Source of the DNA: Polaromonas sp. JS666 | GTDB taxonomy: Bacteria; Pseudomonadota; Gammaproteobacteria; Burkholderiales; Burkholderiaceae_C | DNA length: 64,000 bases | Direction: 5' to 3' | Assembly (NCBI RefSeq): GCF_000013865.1 | Contig: NC_007948.1 | Location: forward strand, 682,001 to 746,000 | Part shown: positions 55,890 through 64,000 of the stretch, one piece after another | How the letters are laid out: the number at the start of each line of letters is the position of its first letter | How positions within the stretch are numbered: position 1 is the first letter of the stretch | Made by a program: the position numbers and the translations under genes | The notes under the pieces: model-generated | The model's input: only the letters and a program-made list of their open reading frames with translations | Told to the model about the DNA's origin: nothing | The model's database searches: none

Positions 55890-57719
55890 TTGGACAAGAA
55901 CCTGGACAAGAAGCAGATATGGAACCTGGCCTACTGGGCCATTGCCATCCTGGTGTTGTTGCTGCTCCAGAACCTCTGGCAAACCGCCAGCCAGGCATTG
56001 CCGGTGCCGTACAGCGAGTTCGAGAAAGCCCTCAGTGACGGACGTGTCGCCGACATCACGGTGACCGACCGCGCACTCATCGGGCGCCTGAAAACCCCCG
56101 AGGGGAACAAGACCACACTGGTGGCGAACCGGGTGGAGCCCGACCTGGCGACCCGATTGGCGACCTACAACGTGCCTTACACGCGGGTCGTGGAGAACAC
56201 GCTGATCAGGGACCTGATGTCGTGGATCGTGCCGGCCCTGGTGTTCTTTGGGCTGTGGTTTTTCCTGTTCCGCCGCTTCGCCGACAAGCAGGGGATGGGC
56301 GGTTTCCTGTCGATTGGCAAGAGTCGCGCCAAGATTTACATGCAGACACAAACCGGCGTCACCTTCGCCGACGTGGCTGGCGTCGACGAGGCGCGGCATG
56401 AACTTGAAGAGGTGGTGGACTTCCTCAGGCACCCGCAGGAATACGGGCGTCTGGGTGCGCATATTCCCAAGGGCGTGCTGCTGGTTGGCCCGCCTGGCAC
56501 GGGCAAGACGCTGTTGGCCCGGGCGGTGGCGGGTGAAGCCGGCGTGCCTTTCTTTTCGATCTCGGGCAGCGAATTCGTCGAGATGTTCGTGGGCGGCGGC
56601 GCAGCGCGGGTGCGCGACCTGTTCGAGCAGGCGCGCTCGATGGCCCCGGCCATTATTTTCATTGACGAACTCGATGCACTGGGCCGCGCACGCGGCGCCT
56701 TCCCGGGTCTGGGCGGGCACGACGAGAAAGAGCAGACCCTGAACCAGCTGCTATCGGAAATGGATGGATTTGACGCATCGGTCGGGCTGATCATTCTGTC
56801 GGCGACCAACCGGCCCGAGATCCTGGACCCGGCGCTGTTGCGGGCCGGCCGTTTTGACCGCCAGGTGCTGGTGGACCGGCCTGACCGAAAGGGCCGAACC
56901 GACATCCTGAAGGTGCATGTGCGAAAGATAGCGCTGGACGCCGGTCTGCAGCTCGAAGATGTAGCGGGTTTGACCCCGGGTTTCACCGGTGCCGACCTGG
57001 CCAACCTTGTGAATGAAGCAGCCTTGGTAGCCACCCGGCGCAAGGCGGACCGGGTGACGCTGCCGGACTTTACCTCCGCCGTGGAGCGCATCGTTGCCGG
57101 TCTGGAACGCAGGAGTCGGGTACAGAGCTCAAGGGAGCGGGAGGCCGTTGCGTTTCATGAGATGGGTCATGCGCTGGTTGCGCTGGCCATGCCGGGCGCC
57201 GACCCGGTGCACAAGGTCTCCATCATCCCGCGCGGCATTGGCGCCCTGGGCTACACCATCCAGCGGCCCACCGAAGACCGCTACCTGATGACCACTGTCG
57301 AGCTGGAGCAGAAAATCGCCGTGCTGCTTGGCGGGCGGGCAGCCGAGAAGCTGGTATTCGGCCTCCTTTCAACCGGTGCCGCCGACGACCTGGCGAAAGC
57401 CACCGACATTGCCCGCGACATGGTCGTTCGCTACGGCATGAATGAAGAGCTGGGGTATGTTGCCCTTGAGCCCAAGCGGCAGCAGATGCTTGATCTGCCT
57501 GCGGACATGCTGCCCCGAAGCAACCTGGTTTCGCAAGCAACGCAAGGCCGCATCGACGAAGCGATCCGGGGCATCGTGATGGCCGGCTTTTCCCGGGCGA
57601 CCGCCATTCTGGATGCCAACCGCGCGGTACTGGAGCGAGGTGCGCGGGCCTTGCTCGCGCAAGAGACGCTGGACGAAACTGCCATTCGCGCCCTGGGCGC
57701 AGACCTGCGCAAAAACTAG
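55890..57719 (+). CDS. FtsH-type ATP-dependent zinc metalloprotease
   Basis: A membrane-anchored AAA+ protease that degrades damaged membrane proteins. TTG at 55890 with GGAG seven bases upstream gives a 609-residue protein starting [16 protein letters not shown]; ATGs at 55827 and 55857 lack ribosome sites. Two TM segments lie at about 11-28 and 110-130. AAA motifs are Walker [16 protein letters not shown], Walker [14 protein letters not shown] and second-region-of-homology [20 protein letters not shown]. The protease site is HEMGH with a distal Asp in the helix [19 protein letters not shown] stretch. It is shorter than the housekeeping FtsH and looks like an accessory paralogue. Confidence 0.93.
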   Translation: MDKNLDKKQIWNLAYWAIAILVLLLLQNLWQTASQALPVPYSEFEKALSDGRVADITVTDRALIGRLKTPEGNKTTLVANRVEPDLATRLATYNVPYTRVVENTLIRDLMSWIVPALVFFGLWFFLFRRFADKQGMGGFLSIGKSRAKIYMQTQTGVTFADVAGVDEARHELEEVVDFLRHPQEYGRLGAHIPKGVLLVGPPGTGKTLLARAVAGEAGVPFFSISGSEFVEMFVGGGAARVRDLFEQARSMAPAIIFIDELDALGRARGAFPGLGGHDEKEQTLNQLLSEMDGFDASVGLIILSATNRPEILDPALLRAGRFDRQVLVDRPDRKGRTDILKVHVRKIALDAGLQLEDVAGLTPGFTGADLANLVNEAALVATRRKADRVTLPDFTSAVERIVAGLERRSRVQSSREREAVAFHEMGHALVALAMPGADPVHKVSIIPRGIGALGYTIQRPTEDRYLMTTVELEQKIAVLLGGRAAEKLVFGLLSTGAADDLAKATDIARDMVVRYGMNEELGYVALEPKRQQMLDLPADMLPRSNLVSQATQGRIDEAIRGIVMAGFSRATAILDANRAVLERGARALLAQETLDETAIRALGADLRKN

Positions 57720-57728
57720 CGGCCTGCT

Positions 57729-57758
57729 AACCCCTGTGCCAACAACCCCTGTGCCAAC
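57729..57758 (+). repeat. Two tandem copies of a 15-bp unit
   Basis: AACCCCTGTGCCAAC is repeated head to tail directly after the FtsH-type gene. Short and possibly a slippage product. Confidence 0.6.
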
Positions 57759-57882
57759 GCGAGCGGGTTTAAAAACGTCACCCTGGGGTGCAACTTGCAC
57801 TCACCTGTTCGCAGGTGTATAAATTGATTGCGGTTTGATCTGTATCTCCACAATCACCCAAAGTGATGAAAGGGAGGGGCTT

Positions 57883-58398
57883 ATGAGCAGGCGAATTTAT
57901 TGGTTGTTGCCGGATGTTGCCAGCGCGAGGCGAACGGTGAATGACTTGCTGGTGGCTCGCGTGCCGGTGCAGCACATTCATTGTTTCGGGCGTGAGGGAA
58001 TCAACCTCTCGGGTCTCCATCCTGCCAATGTCTTTCAGACGACGGACGTGATTTACGCGGCCGAACTGGGTCTTCTGATCGGCGGTGTGATCGGTGTCGT
58101 GGCCGGTGTGCTGGTGGCCATGTACTATCCCCTCGGATTTGCTTCATTGCAGTGGGGTGTGGTTGCCATACTGGGTGTGCTGGGTGCCCTGTTTGGAGCC
58201 TGGTCCTCCAGCCTGATTGGCATTTCCGTGCCGAGCCACCGGCTCAAGCGTTTTGAGGCCGCCATCGAACGCGGCGAAATCCTGCTGATGGTGGATGTGT
58301 CAAGTTTGCAGGTCAAGGAAATCGAAAACCTGCTGCAGGCTTCGCACCCTGAAGCGCGGCTGGAAGGCGAGGACCCGGACACCCCGGTGTTCCCCTGA
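57883..58398 (+). CDS. DUF1269-like membrane protein
   Basis: A 171-residue protein from ATG 57883 behind GGGAGGGG; the frame continues 16 codons upstream. It starts MSRRIYWLLPDVASARRTVN, typical of DUF1269/stress-membrane proteins. It has a glycine-rich double TM hairpin at about 63-84 and 92-115 (LGLLIGGVIGVVAGVLVAMY). The C-terminal soluble part mirrors a FlaG/Yfi-type ferredoxin-like fold (EILLMVDVSSLQVKEIENLL). The function is unknown. It lies upstream of an oxidase cluster. Confidence 0.8.
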   Translation: MSRRIYWLLPDVASARRTVNDLLVARVPVQHIHCFGREGINLSGLHPANVFQTTDVIYAAELGLLIGGVIGVVAGVLVAMYYPLGFASLQWGVVAILGVLGALFGAWSSSLIGISVPSHRLKRFEAAIERGEILLMVDVSSLQVKEIENLLQASHPEARLEGEDPDTPVFP

Positions 58399-58464
58399 AG
58401 CACCGGGATTGCGCGCGGGTCATACCGGACACGCGCGCAATCCCTCAAACTGGCGGAGGTGGCC

Positions 58465-58953
58465 ATGGACCTTCATCTGCATTCCTACCAGCGGCAGCAC
58501 CAGCCGGACTGGCCTGCGGCGGCGGTCGCCGGACTGGCGGCCGGGGCGGTGCTGATGGTGCTGGAGCTGTTCTGGTTGACCCTGGTTTCTGGCGGCAGCC
58601 CGTGGGCCGTGTCGCACATGATCTCTGCGATCGTGCTGGGGCCGTCTGCCCTGCAGTCGTCGGATTTCAGCCTTACTGTGGTGGCCGTGGCCCTCGCGGC
58701 CCACTATGTGCTGGGTGTCCTGTTTGGCTTGGTGCTCGCGGCCATCATCGTGCCGTTCCGGCTGGATTCGACAGTGGGCATGGTGTTGCTGGCGGGCGCG
58801 GTGTTCGGCGTGGTGCTGTACCTGCTGAACTTTTACGGCATGACTCGCTTCTTTCCCTGGTTCGCCGAGTTGCGTGGCGCGCCAACCGTGATGACCCACC
58901 TGATCTTTGGGATGACGGCCGCATTTTTGTACTGGAAGTTCAATCGGCATTGA
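58465..58953 (+). CDS. Hypothetical integral membrane protein at head of oxidase operon
   Basis: A 162-residue protein starting at ATG 58465 (GGAGG five bases upstream). Four TM helices are evident at about 18-42, 58-90, 98-120 and 138-158 (VAGLAAGAVLMVLELFWLTL, VLGVLFGLVLAAIIVPF). The His-rich N-terminus (MDLHLHSYQRQHQPDW) is cytoplasmic or periplasmic. I do not recognise a named family. It lies 27 bases before the coxB start, so it is probably part of the oxidase operon and perhaps an assembly or accessory factor. Confidence 0.7.
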   Translation: MDLHLHSYQRQHQPDWPAAAVAGLAAGAVLMVLELFWLTLVSGGSPWAVSHMISAIVLGPSALQSSDFSLTVVAVALAAHYVLGVLFGLVLAAIIVPFRLDSTVGMVLLAGAVFGVVLYLLNFYGMTRFFPWFAELRGAPTVMTHLIFGMTAAFLYWKFNRH

Positions 58954-58980
58954 AGAGGTGGCCGGCGCCGAACCGAGAGG

Positions 58981-60153
58981 ATGCGAATGGTTTTTGCTTA
59001 TGTCCTCATTGTCATCGTCATCGGGTCGGTGCTGTTCCACTTTGTCAGTCCCTGGACGGCGACGCCGCTGGCCTCGAACTGGCAGTCGATGGACGATACG
59101 CTGACGATCACGCTGGCAGTCACTGGCCTCTTTTTCGTCGTCATCAATTTTTTCGTCGCTTACACCCTGCTGCGCTATCGCCACCGCGAGGGCAGCCGCG
59201 CCGCCTATGAGCCCGAGAACCGGAAACTGGAGCGCTGGCTGATCGGGATCACCTCGGTAGGCATCGCATTGCTGCTGGCACCCGGGCTGCTGGTCTATGC
59301 GAAATACGTCAATGCGCCGGGCGATGCCATCGTGCTGGAGATACTGGGCCAGCAGTGGCAGTGGTACTACCGCTTTCCCGGCACGGACAGCAAGCTGGGC
59401 CTGACGGACGCGCGCTTCGTCAGCGCCGCCAACCCGTTCGGGCTGAACCCCGGCGACCCGGCCGGGCAGGACGACTTTCTCATCGCGGGCACCGAGGTAC
59501 ACCTGCCACTGAACAAGCCGGTCAAGGTGCTGCTGCGCTCACACGATGTGCTGCACGATTTCTTCGTTCCGCCGTTCCGCGCGCGCATGAACATCGTGCC
59601 CGGCCAGGTGAGCACGTTCTGGTTCACCCCCACGGTGATTGGCCGTTACGAGGCGATGTGCGCCCAGCTGTGCGGCATCGGTCATCCCAATATGCGTGGC
59701 CATGTGGTGGTGGAGGACGACGCCAAATTCCAGACCTGGTTGAAGGCGCAATCCACCTTTGCGGTGGCGCTGGCCAGCGCCAGCCGCGCCGCGAACGCGC
59801 CACCCGCTGGTGCCGACAACCGGGTGGCCCAGGGGCAGGCGCTGGCCCAGTCCAGGGGCTGCGCCGCCTGCCATACCGTCGACGGCAGTGCCCGTGTCGG
59901 GCCGACCTGGAAGGGACTGTACGGCGCAACGCGCCCGCTGGCGGACGGCTCGACGGTGCTGGCCGATGAGGGCTATTTGAGGCGCTCCATCCTCGAGCCC
60001 CAGGCCCAGGTGGTGCAGGGCTTCCCGCCCATCATGCCGCCGGCCAGCCTGGGCGACGAGGAGATGGCCGCGTTGCTGGCCTACATCCAGTCGCTGGGCG
60101 GCGTCACTCCGGCTGCACCAGCTCCCGCAGCCGGGCAGAAGGCGCAGCAGTGA
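58981..60153 (+). CDS. Cytochrome c oxidase subunit II with fused cytochrome c domain
   Basis: A 390-residue protein. Two TM helices lie at about 3-22 and 38-65. The CuA domain (about 120-245) carries the Cys/His/Met ligands in MCAQLCGIGHPNMRGHVVVE. A class I cytochrome c domain at about 280-370 has the heme motif CAACH and an axial Met in the region PIMPPASLGDEEMAALLAYI. The fused heme domain makes it caa3-like. A long loop precedes the CuA domain (FIAGTEVHLPLNK). It resembles CoxM of the coxMNOP alternative oxidase, and accepts electrons from cytochrome c. Confidence 0.93.
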   Translation: MRMVFAYVLIVIVIGSVLFHFVSPWTATPLASNWQSMDDTLTITLAVTGLFFVVINFFVAYTLLRYRHREGSRAAYEPENRKLERWLIGITSVGIALLLAPGLLVYAKYVNAPGDAIVLEILGQQWQWYYRFPGTDSKLGLTDARFVSAANPFGLNPGDPAGQDDFLIAGTEVHLPLNKPVKVLLRSHDVLHDFFVPPFRARMNIVPGQVSTFWFTPTVIGRYEAMCAQLCGIGHPNMRGHVVVEDDAKFQTWLKAQSTFAVALASASRAANAPPAGADNRVAQGQALAQSRGCAACHTVDGSARVGPTWKGLYGATRPLADGSTVLADEGYLRRSILEPQAQVVQGFPPIMPPASLGDEEMAALLAYIQSLGGVTPAAPAPAAGQKAQQ

Positions 60154-60180
60154 ACGCCACGCCACACAACGAGGAACTCC

Positions 60181-61947
60181 ATGGCCTACGCTGAAGATAC
60201 TTCGCATCACCCGCAGAGCTTCTGGACCCGCTATGTCTGGAGCCAGGACCACAAGGTGATTGCCGTGCAGTACGCCTGCGTCGCCATCGCGGTGGGGCTG
60301 GTGGGCGTCATGCTGTCCAACCTGATGCGGCTGCAACTGGGTTTCCCGGGGCAGTTCCAGTTCATCAACGCCGAGCGCTACTACCAGTTCGTCACCATGC
60401 ACGGAATGATCATGGTGATCTATCTGCTCACGGCGCTGTTCCTTGGCGGTTTCGGCAATTACCTGATCCCGCTGATGATAGGGGCGCGCGACATGGTGTT
60501 CCCCTACATGAACATGCTGAGCTTTTGGGTCTACCTGCTGTCGGTGCTGGTGCTGATGGCAAGCTTCTTCGTGCCCGGCGGTCCGACCGGCGCCGGCTGG
60601 ACGCTGTACCCGCCGCAGGCCATCCTGCCCGGCACGCCAGGGCATGACTGGGGCATCATCCTGATGCTGGTGTCGCTGGTGATCTTCATTGTCGCCACCA
60701 CGATGGGCGGCCTGAATTACGTGACCACGGTGCTGCAGGCGCGCTGCGAGGGCATGACGCTGCTGCGCATGCCGCTGTCGGTCTGGGGCATTTTCGTCGC
60801 GACGATTCTCGCGCTGCTGGCCTTCCCGGCGCTGTTCGTAAGCGGCGTGATGATGCTGCTCGACAAGACGCTGGGCACCAGCTTCTTCATGCCGGCGCTG
60901 GTGTCGATGGGACAGGTGACCGGCTACAAGGGTGGCAGTCCGCTGCTGTTCCAGCACCTGTTCTGGTTCTTCGGCCACCCCGAGGTCTACATCGTGGCGC
61001 TGCCGGCTTTCGGCGTCGTGTCCGACCTGATCAGCGTGCATGCGCGCAAGGCCATCTTCGGCTACCGCATGATGGTCTGGGCCATCGTCATCATCGGGGC
61101 GCTGAGCTTCGTCGTGTGGGCACACCATATGTTCGTGAGCGGCATGAATCCGTGGTTCGGCTTCTTCTTTGCCACCAGCACGCTGATCATCGCGGTACCC
61201 ACCGCCATCAAGGTCTACAACTGGGTGCTGACGCTGTGGCGTGGCGACATTCACCTGACCGTGCCCATGCTGTTCACGCTGGCCTTCATCCTGACCTTTC
61301 TGGCCGGCGGACTGACCGGGCTGTTCCTGGGCAATGTCAGCGTCGACATCCCGCTGTCAGGCACCTACTTCGTGGTGGCGCACTTCCACATGGTGATGGG
61401 CGTGGCGCCGCTGCTGGTGGTGTTTGGCGGCATCTACCACTGGTTCCCCAAGGTGACCGGCCGCATGCTCGACGACCGGATCGGCAAGCTGCATTTCTGG
61501 ATCACCTTCATCGGCACCTACCTGATCTACTTCCCGATGCACTACCTGGGCGTGCTGGGCATGCCGCGGCGCTACTACAATTTTGACGGCTACCAGTTCA
61601 TCCCGGCCTCGGCGCACGCGCTGAACACCTTCATCACCGTGGCCGCACTGATCGTCGGTGCGGCGCAGCTGTTGTTCATCTTCAACCTGGCCTGGAGCAC
61701 CTTCCGTGGCCGGCGGGCCAGTGCCAACCCCTGGCGCGCGGCCTCGCTGGAATGGCAGACGCCCGAGACGCCGCCGCTGCACGGCAACTGGGGGCCACAG
61801 CTGCCGGTGGTTTACCGCTGGGCCTACGCCTACAGTGTGCCGGGCGCGCCGCAGGACTTCATTGCACAAAACGCACCCCCCGAGGACGGCGGCCAGGAGC
61901 CTGAGCCGCACCCCCGCCCCGACAGAGCCACAGGAGCGATCGCATGA
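60181..61947 (+). CDS. Cytochrome c oxidase subunit I
   Basis: A 588-residue, 12-helix catalytic subunit. Heme a ligand region YQFVTMHGMIMVIYL (His) is near residue 75. The CuB/Tyr site is FWFFGHPEVYIVALPAFGVV near 263, with the His-Tyr cross-link motif. HHMFVSGMNPWFGFFF near 318 supplies two CuB His ligands. The heme-a3/heme-a pair is GTYFVVAHFHMVMGVAP near 398. The Glu of the D channel lies in HPEVYI. K-channel residues seem conserved, so it reads as an A-type oxidase. It resembles CoxN. The next gene overlaps it by four bases. Confidence 0.95.
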   Translation: MAYAEDTSHHPQSFWTRYVWSQDHKVIAVQYACVAIAVGLVGVMLSNLMRLQLGFPGQFQFINAERYYQFVTMHGMIMVIYLLTALFLGGFGNYLIPLMIGARDMVFPYMNMLSFWVYLLSVLVLMASFFVPGGPTGAGWTLYPPQAILPGTPGHDWGIILMLVSLVIFIVATTMGGLNYVTTVLQARCEGMTLLRMPLSVWGIFVATILALLAFPALFVSGVMMLLDKTLGTSFFMPALVSMGQVTGYKGGSPLLFQHLFWFFGHPEVYIVALPAFGVVSDLISVHARKAIFGYRMMVWAIVIIGALSFVVWAHHMFVSGMNPWFGFFFATSTLIIAVPTAIKVYNWVLTLWRGDIHLTVPMLFTLAFILTFLAGGLTGLFLGNVSVDIPLSGTYFVVAHFHMVMGVAPLLVVFGGIYHWFPKVTGRMLDDRIGKLHFWITFIGTYLIYFPMHYLGVLGMPRRYYNFDGYQFIPASAHALNTFITVAALIVGAAQLLFIFNLAWSTFRGRRASANPWRAASLEWQTPETPPLHGNWGPQLPVVYRWAYAYSVPGAPQDFIAQNAPPEDGGQEPEPHPRPDRATGAIA

Positions 61948-62552
61948 GTGCCGCCGTGGCATCTGGCGCCTGGCCGCCCGACCGCCGCGCCGCCAGCACG
62001 GGTACCGGCCTGTGGACGTTCATGGGTGTTGCCACCGCCTTGTTCACGCTGTTCATTCTTGCCTACGCGATGCGCATGGACAGCGGCGATTGGTCGCCGA
62101 TTGCGATGCCCTGGCAGTTGTGGCTTAGCACGGCGCTGCTGGTGGCCGGCAGCCTGCTGCTGCGGCGCGCCGCGGTGGCTGCGCGGAGTGGCCATTGGGC
62201 CGCGGTCCGCATGCAACTGGGGGCGGGCGGCGCCTGCGCGCTGGCGTTTCTGGGTGTGCAACTCTGGGCCTGGCAGGTGCTGCAAGCCGCGCAGGTGATG
62301 CCGGCCGGCAACCCGGCGGCCAGCTTCTTTTACCTGCTGACGGCCATGCACGGGCTCCACGTGATCGGGGGCCTGGCCGGCTGGGCGGTGACGGCGCGTG
62401 GCGTGGGCCGCGTGGCCGGCCCGGCCTTCGCCTGGCGCGTTGCGCTGTGCGCGCGCTACTGGCACTTCCTGCTGGGGGTGTGGGTGGTGCTGTTTGCGAC
62501 GCTCGGCTGGCTGACGCCGGAAGCCGTGCGCTGGATCTGCGGCACGGGCTGA
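61944..62552 (+). CDS. Cytochrome c oxidase subunit III-like protein (CoxO-type)
   Basis: A 202-residue, five-helix membrane protein beginning in an ATGA overlap with subunit I. It has TGLWTFMGVATALFTLFILA (helix 1), a heme-copper oxidase III-type FFYLLTAMHGLHVIGGLAGW near 125 and RYWHFLLGVWVVLFATLGW near 175. It lacks two helices of canonical subunit III and is a paralogue of the next gene. In coxMNOP operons two such subunits occur together. Confidence 0.88.
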   Translation: MSAAVASGAWPPDRRAASTGTGLWTFMGVATALFTLFILAYAMRMDSGDWSPIAMPWQLWLSTALLVAGSLLLRRAAVAARSGHWAAVRMQLGAGGACALAFLGVQLWAWQVLQAAQVMPAGNPAASFFYLLTAMHGLHVIGGLAGWAVTARGVGRVAGPAFAWRVALCARYWHFLLGVWVVLFATLGWLTPEAVRWICGTG

Positions 62553-62579
62553 CGGCCGGCATGAACTTCTGGAGGCTCC

Positions 62580-63290
62580 ATGGACACCACGATACCAATG
62601 GCTTCACCCCCAAGCGCTGCCGTTAGCGCCGCCAGCGCGGGAGTCGGCTGGCGCGGGCTGGTGTCCGACTGGTCGTCCGACCGCGAGGCTTTCCACGTCT
62701 CGTGGGGCAAGGCGATGATGTGGATCTTCCTGCTCAGCGACACCTTCATCTTCAGCTGCTTCCTCACGGGCTACATGACGGTGCGCGTCTCGACCACCGT
62801 GCCCTGGCCCAACCCCAGCCAGGTGTTCGCCCTGCACGTGGGCGGCACGGAGGTGCCCCTGCTGCTGATCGCCATCATGACCTTTGTGCTCATCAGCAGC
62901 AGCGGCACCATGGCCATGGCGGTGAACTGCGCTTACCGGCGTGACCGCATCAACGCGGCCGTGCTGATGATTGTGACTGCCACGCTGGGCGAGACCTTCG
63001 TCGCCATGCAGGCCTTCGAATGGTCCAAGCTGATACTCGAGGAGGGCGTGCGGCCCTGGGGCAACCCCATGGGCGCGGCCCAGTTCGGCTCGGCCTTCTT
63101 CATGATCACCGGCTTTCACGGCCTGCACGTGACCGCCGGCGTCATCTACCTGCTGGTGGTGGCCACACGCCTGCTGCGCGGCCGCTACGAACAGTCGGGC
63201 AACTACCAGATCGTGGAGATCGTCGGCCTGTACTGGCACTTCGTCGACCTCGTCTGGGTGTTCATCTTTGCGTTTTTCTATCTCTGGTGA
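62580..63290 (+). CDS. Cytochrome c oxidase subunit III (CoxP-type)
   Basis: A 236-residue protein. It has five or more TM helices after a soluble N-terminus (WGKAMMWIFLLSDTFIFSCF near residue 41). The subunit III motif FEWSKLI near 143, FMITGFHGLHVTAGVIYLLV near 176 and LYWHFVDLVWVFIFAFFYL at the end are also present. It is separated by 27 bases from the preceding paralogue. It presumably completes the oxidase core. Confidence 0.92.
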   Translation: MDTTIPMASPPSAAVSAASAGVGWRGLVSDWSSDREAFHVSWGKAMMWIFLLSDTFIFSCFLTGYMTVRVSTTVPWPNPSQVFALHVGGTEVPLLLIAIMTFVLISSSGTMAMAVNCAYRRDRINAAVLMIVTATLGETFVAMQAFEWSKLILEEGVRPWGNPMGAAQFGSAFFMITGFHGLHVTAGVIYLLVVATRLLRGRYEQSGNYQIVEIVGLYWHFVDLVWVFIFAFFYLW

Positions 63291-63313
63291 CAGTCCCTGC
63301 TGAAAGCTTGACC

Positions 63314-63655
63314 ATGTCCTCCTCCCCATCGCCATCCTCATCGCCATCCTCCACCGGCCAGCAGCATCCGATCGGCCTGTACCTCAAGGTCTGGGGTCTG
63401 CTCTTCGTGCTCAGCACCATGTCCTACCTGGTGGATTATTTCCACTTCCAGGGCTATCTGCGCTGGGGCCTGATCCTGGTCTTCATGCTGCTCAAGGCAG
63501 GGCTCATCGTTGCGGTGTTCATGCACATGGCCTGGGAGCGGCTGGCACTGGTCTATGCCATCCTGGTTCCGCCGCTGGCCGTGCTGGTGCTGGTCGGCCT
63601 GATGGCTGCCGAGGCTGACCACACCTTCCTCACCCGGTTGCTGTTTTTCCGCTAG
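63314..63655 (+). CDS. Cytochrome c oxidase subunit IV (CyoD/COX4-like)
   Basis: A 113-residue protein from ATG 63314. A Ser/Pro-rich start of about 20 residues precedes three TM helices (LYLKVWGLLFVLSTMSYLVD, LRWGLILVFMLLKAGLIVAV, ILVPPLAVLVLVGLMAAEAD). The pattern matches bacterial heme-copper oxidase subunit IV, which stabilises CuB during assembly. It is the last oxidase gene. Its stop codon (TAG 63653-63655) lies inside the direct repeat that flanks a MITE copy. Confidence 0.88.
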   Translation: MSSSPSPSSSPSSTGQQHPIGLYLKVWGLLFVLSTMSYLVDYFHFQGYLRWGLILVFMLLKAGLIVAVFMHMAWERLALVYAILVPPLAVLVLVGLMAAEADHTFLTRLLFFR

Positions 63656-63658
63656 GGC

Positions 63659-63825
63659 CAATACTGTTCGGTTAAGTTATTCACCCTGAATCGGAATGAG
63701 CAAAACCTTGATTTGTCATTGCGGGCCTGACCCGCAATCCATGGATCCCGGATCGGGCCTGCCCCGGACTTGATCCGGGGTCCGGGATGACAAACCAGGG
63801 GCAAGGGCTTAGCTCAACCGTATTG
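63659..63825. mobile_element. MITE-like element, copy 2 (167 bp)
   Basis: Same element as at 4036-4204: terminal CAATACTGTTCGGTTAAG and CTTAGCTCAACCGTATTG are inverted repeats (about 15 of 18) and the interior is nearly identical. Flanking 10-base direct repeats are CCGCTAGGGC (63649-63658) and CCGCCAGGGC (63826-63835). It was inserted right behind the oxidase operon. No coding capacity. The rest of the gap to 63957 shows nothing else. Confidence 0.8.
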
Positions 63826-63957
63826 CCGCCAGGGCTGGGTGGCGAGGGACTGGCTGGGAGTCATGGCGGGGGAGTGACGGCAGGAGCGTGACTCTGTGCG
63901 AGGTGCGCGCCGGGAATCCGGTGCATCATTGCTACATCTACCTCCATGGAGTTTCCA

Positions 63958-64000
63958 ATGCCACAGACCCCGGTCATCCCGCTGAACCCAGAAGTCATCG
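63958..64000 (+). CDS. Start of a gene cut by the window edge
   Basis: ATG at 63958 with GGAG seven bases upstream opens a frame reading MPQTPVIPLNPEVI before the window ends. Too short to identify. Confidence 0.5.
   Translation, partial: MPQTPVIPLNPEVI

Noticed and set aside
59539..61254. 571-codon minus-strand frame across the oxidase genes
   Set aside because: A high-GC shadow of coxB and coxA; His/Gln-rich composition typical of antisense reading.

Overview
This 64 kb, GC-rich window looks like chromosome from a betaproteobacterium of the Burkholderiales, most like Comamonadaceae (Polaromonas/Variovorax/Rhodoferax type). The grounds are the protein repertoire (glmU-glmS neighbourhood, a GlpSTPQ-like sugar ABC operon, a coxMNOP-like oxidase, FecR/OmpA/CHASE2 genes) and dispersed palindromic repeats resembling those of that family. 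The genus is inferred, not proven. No rRNA, tRNA or CRISPR array was recognised.

Region by region. 1-6669: the 3' part of glmU, a 0.6 kb inverted-repeat element, a DMT exporter divergent from a LysR regulator, a small MITE-like repeat that supplies the end of an Lrp/AsnC gene, and glmS. 6670-9272: directly downstream of glmS, the classical Tn7 attachment site, lie two families of short transposase-site-like repeats in opposite orientation at the two ends of a 2.07 kb element. Its only recognised cargo is an overlapping XRE regulator and nucleotidyltransferase pair that looks like a toxin-antitoxin or abortive-infection module. 9273-16709: katG, a truncated monooxygenase, a hypothetical protein, a Crp-type regulator divergent from a nitroreductase and acyl-CoA ligase operon, and a DoxX protein.

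16918-26584 is a catabolic locus. A three-subunit flavin/iron-sulfur dehydrogenase, a DapA-family enzyme, a hydantoinase and an FmdB zinc ribbon run leftward. A polar amino acid ABC transporter runs rightward, followed by a GntR/FCD regulator with an AT-hook-like N-terminus. Two TGTATACA palindromes lie in the divergent promoter and a related one precedes gntR, suggesting one regulon. 27115-36913 is a polyol/ketose locus: dhaK, a LacI regulator, a complete ABC importer, dhaL and a second dhaK. An orphan periplasmic binding protein and a MASE1 sensor kinase/response regulator pair follow.

40890-45445 is an IS5-family element whose transposase gene is interrupted by a 3.4 kb RIT element (three overlapping tyrosine recombinase genes between about 82 bp inverted repeats). 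Removing 41444-44846 rejoins the transposase in frame across that junction. After some small hypothetical genes come a SulP transporter fused to STAS and cyclic-nucleotide-binding domains, a FecR protein, a rare TolC-OmpA fusion and a CHASE2 adenylate cyclase. Then follow a LysR regulator, an FtsH-type protease, a DUF1269 membrane protein and a five-subunit aa3-like cytochrome c oxidase operon. A second copy of the MITE sits right behind the oxidase operon and the start of one more gene is cut by the window edge.
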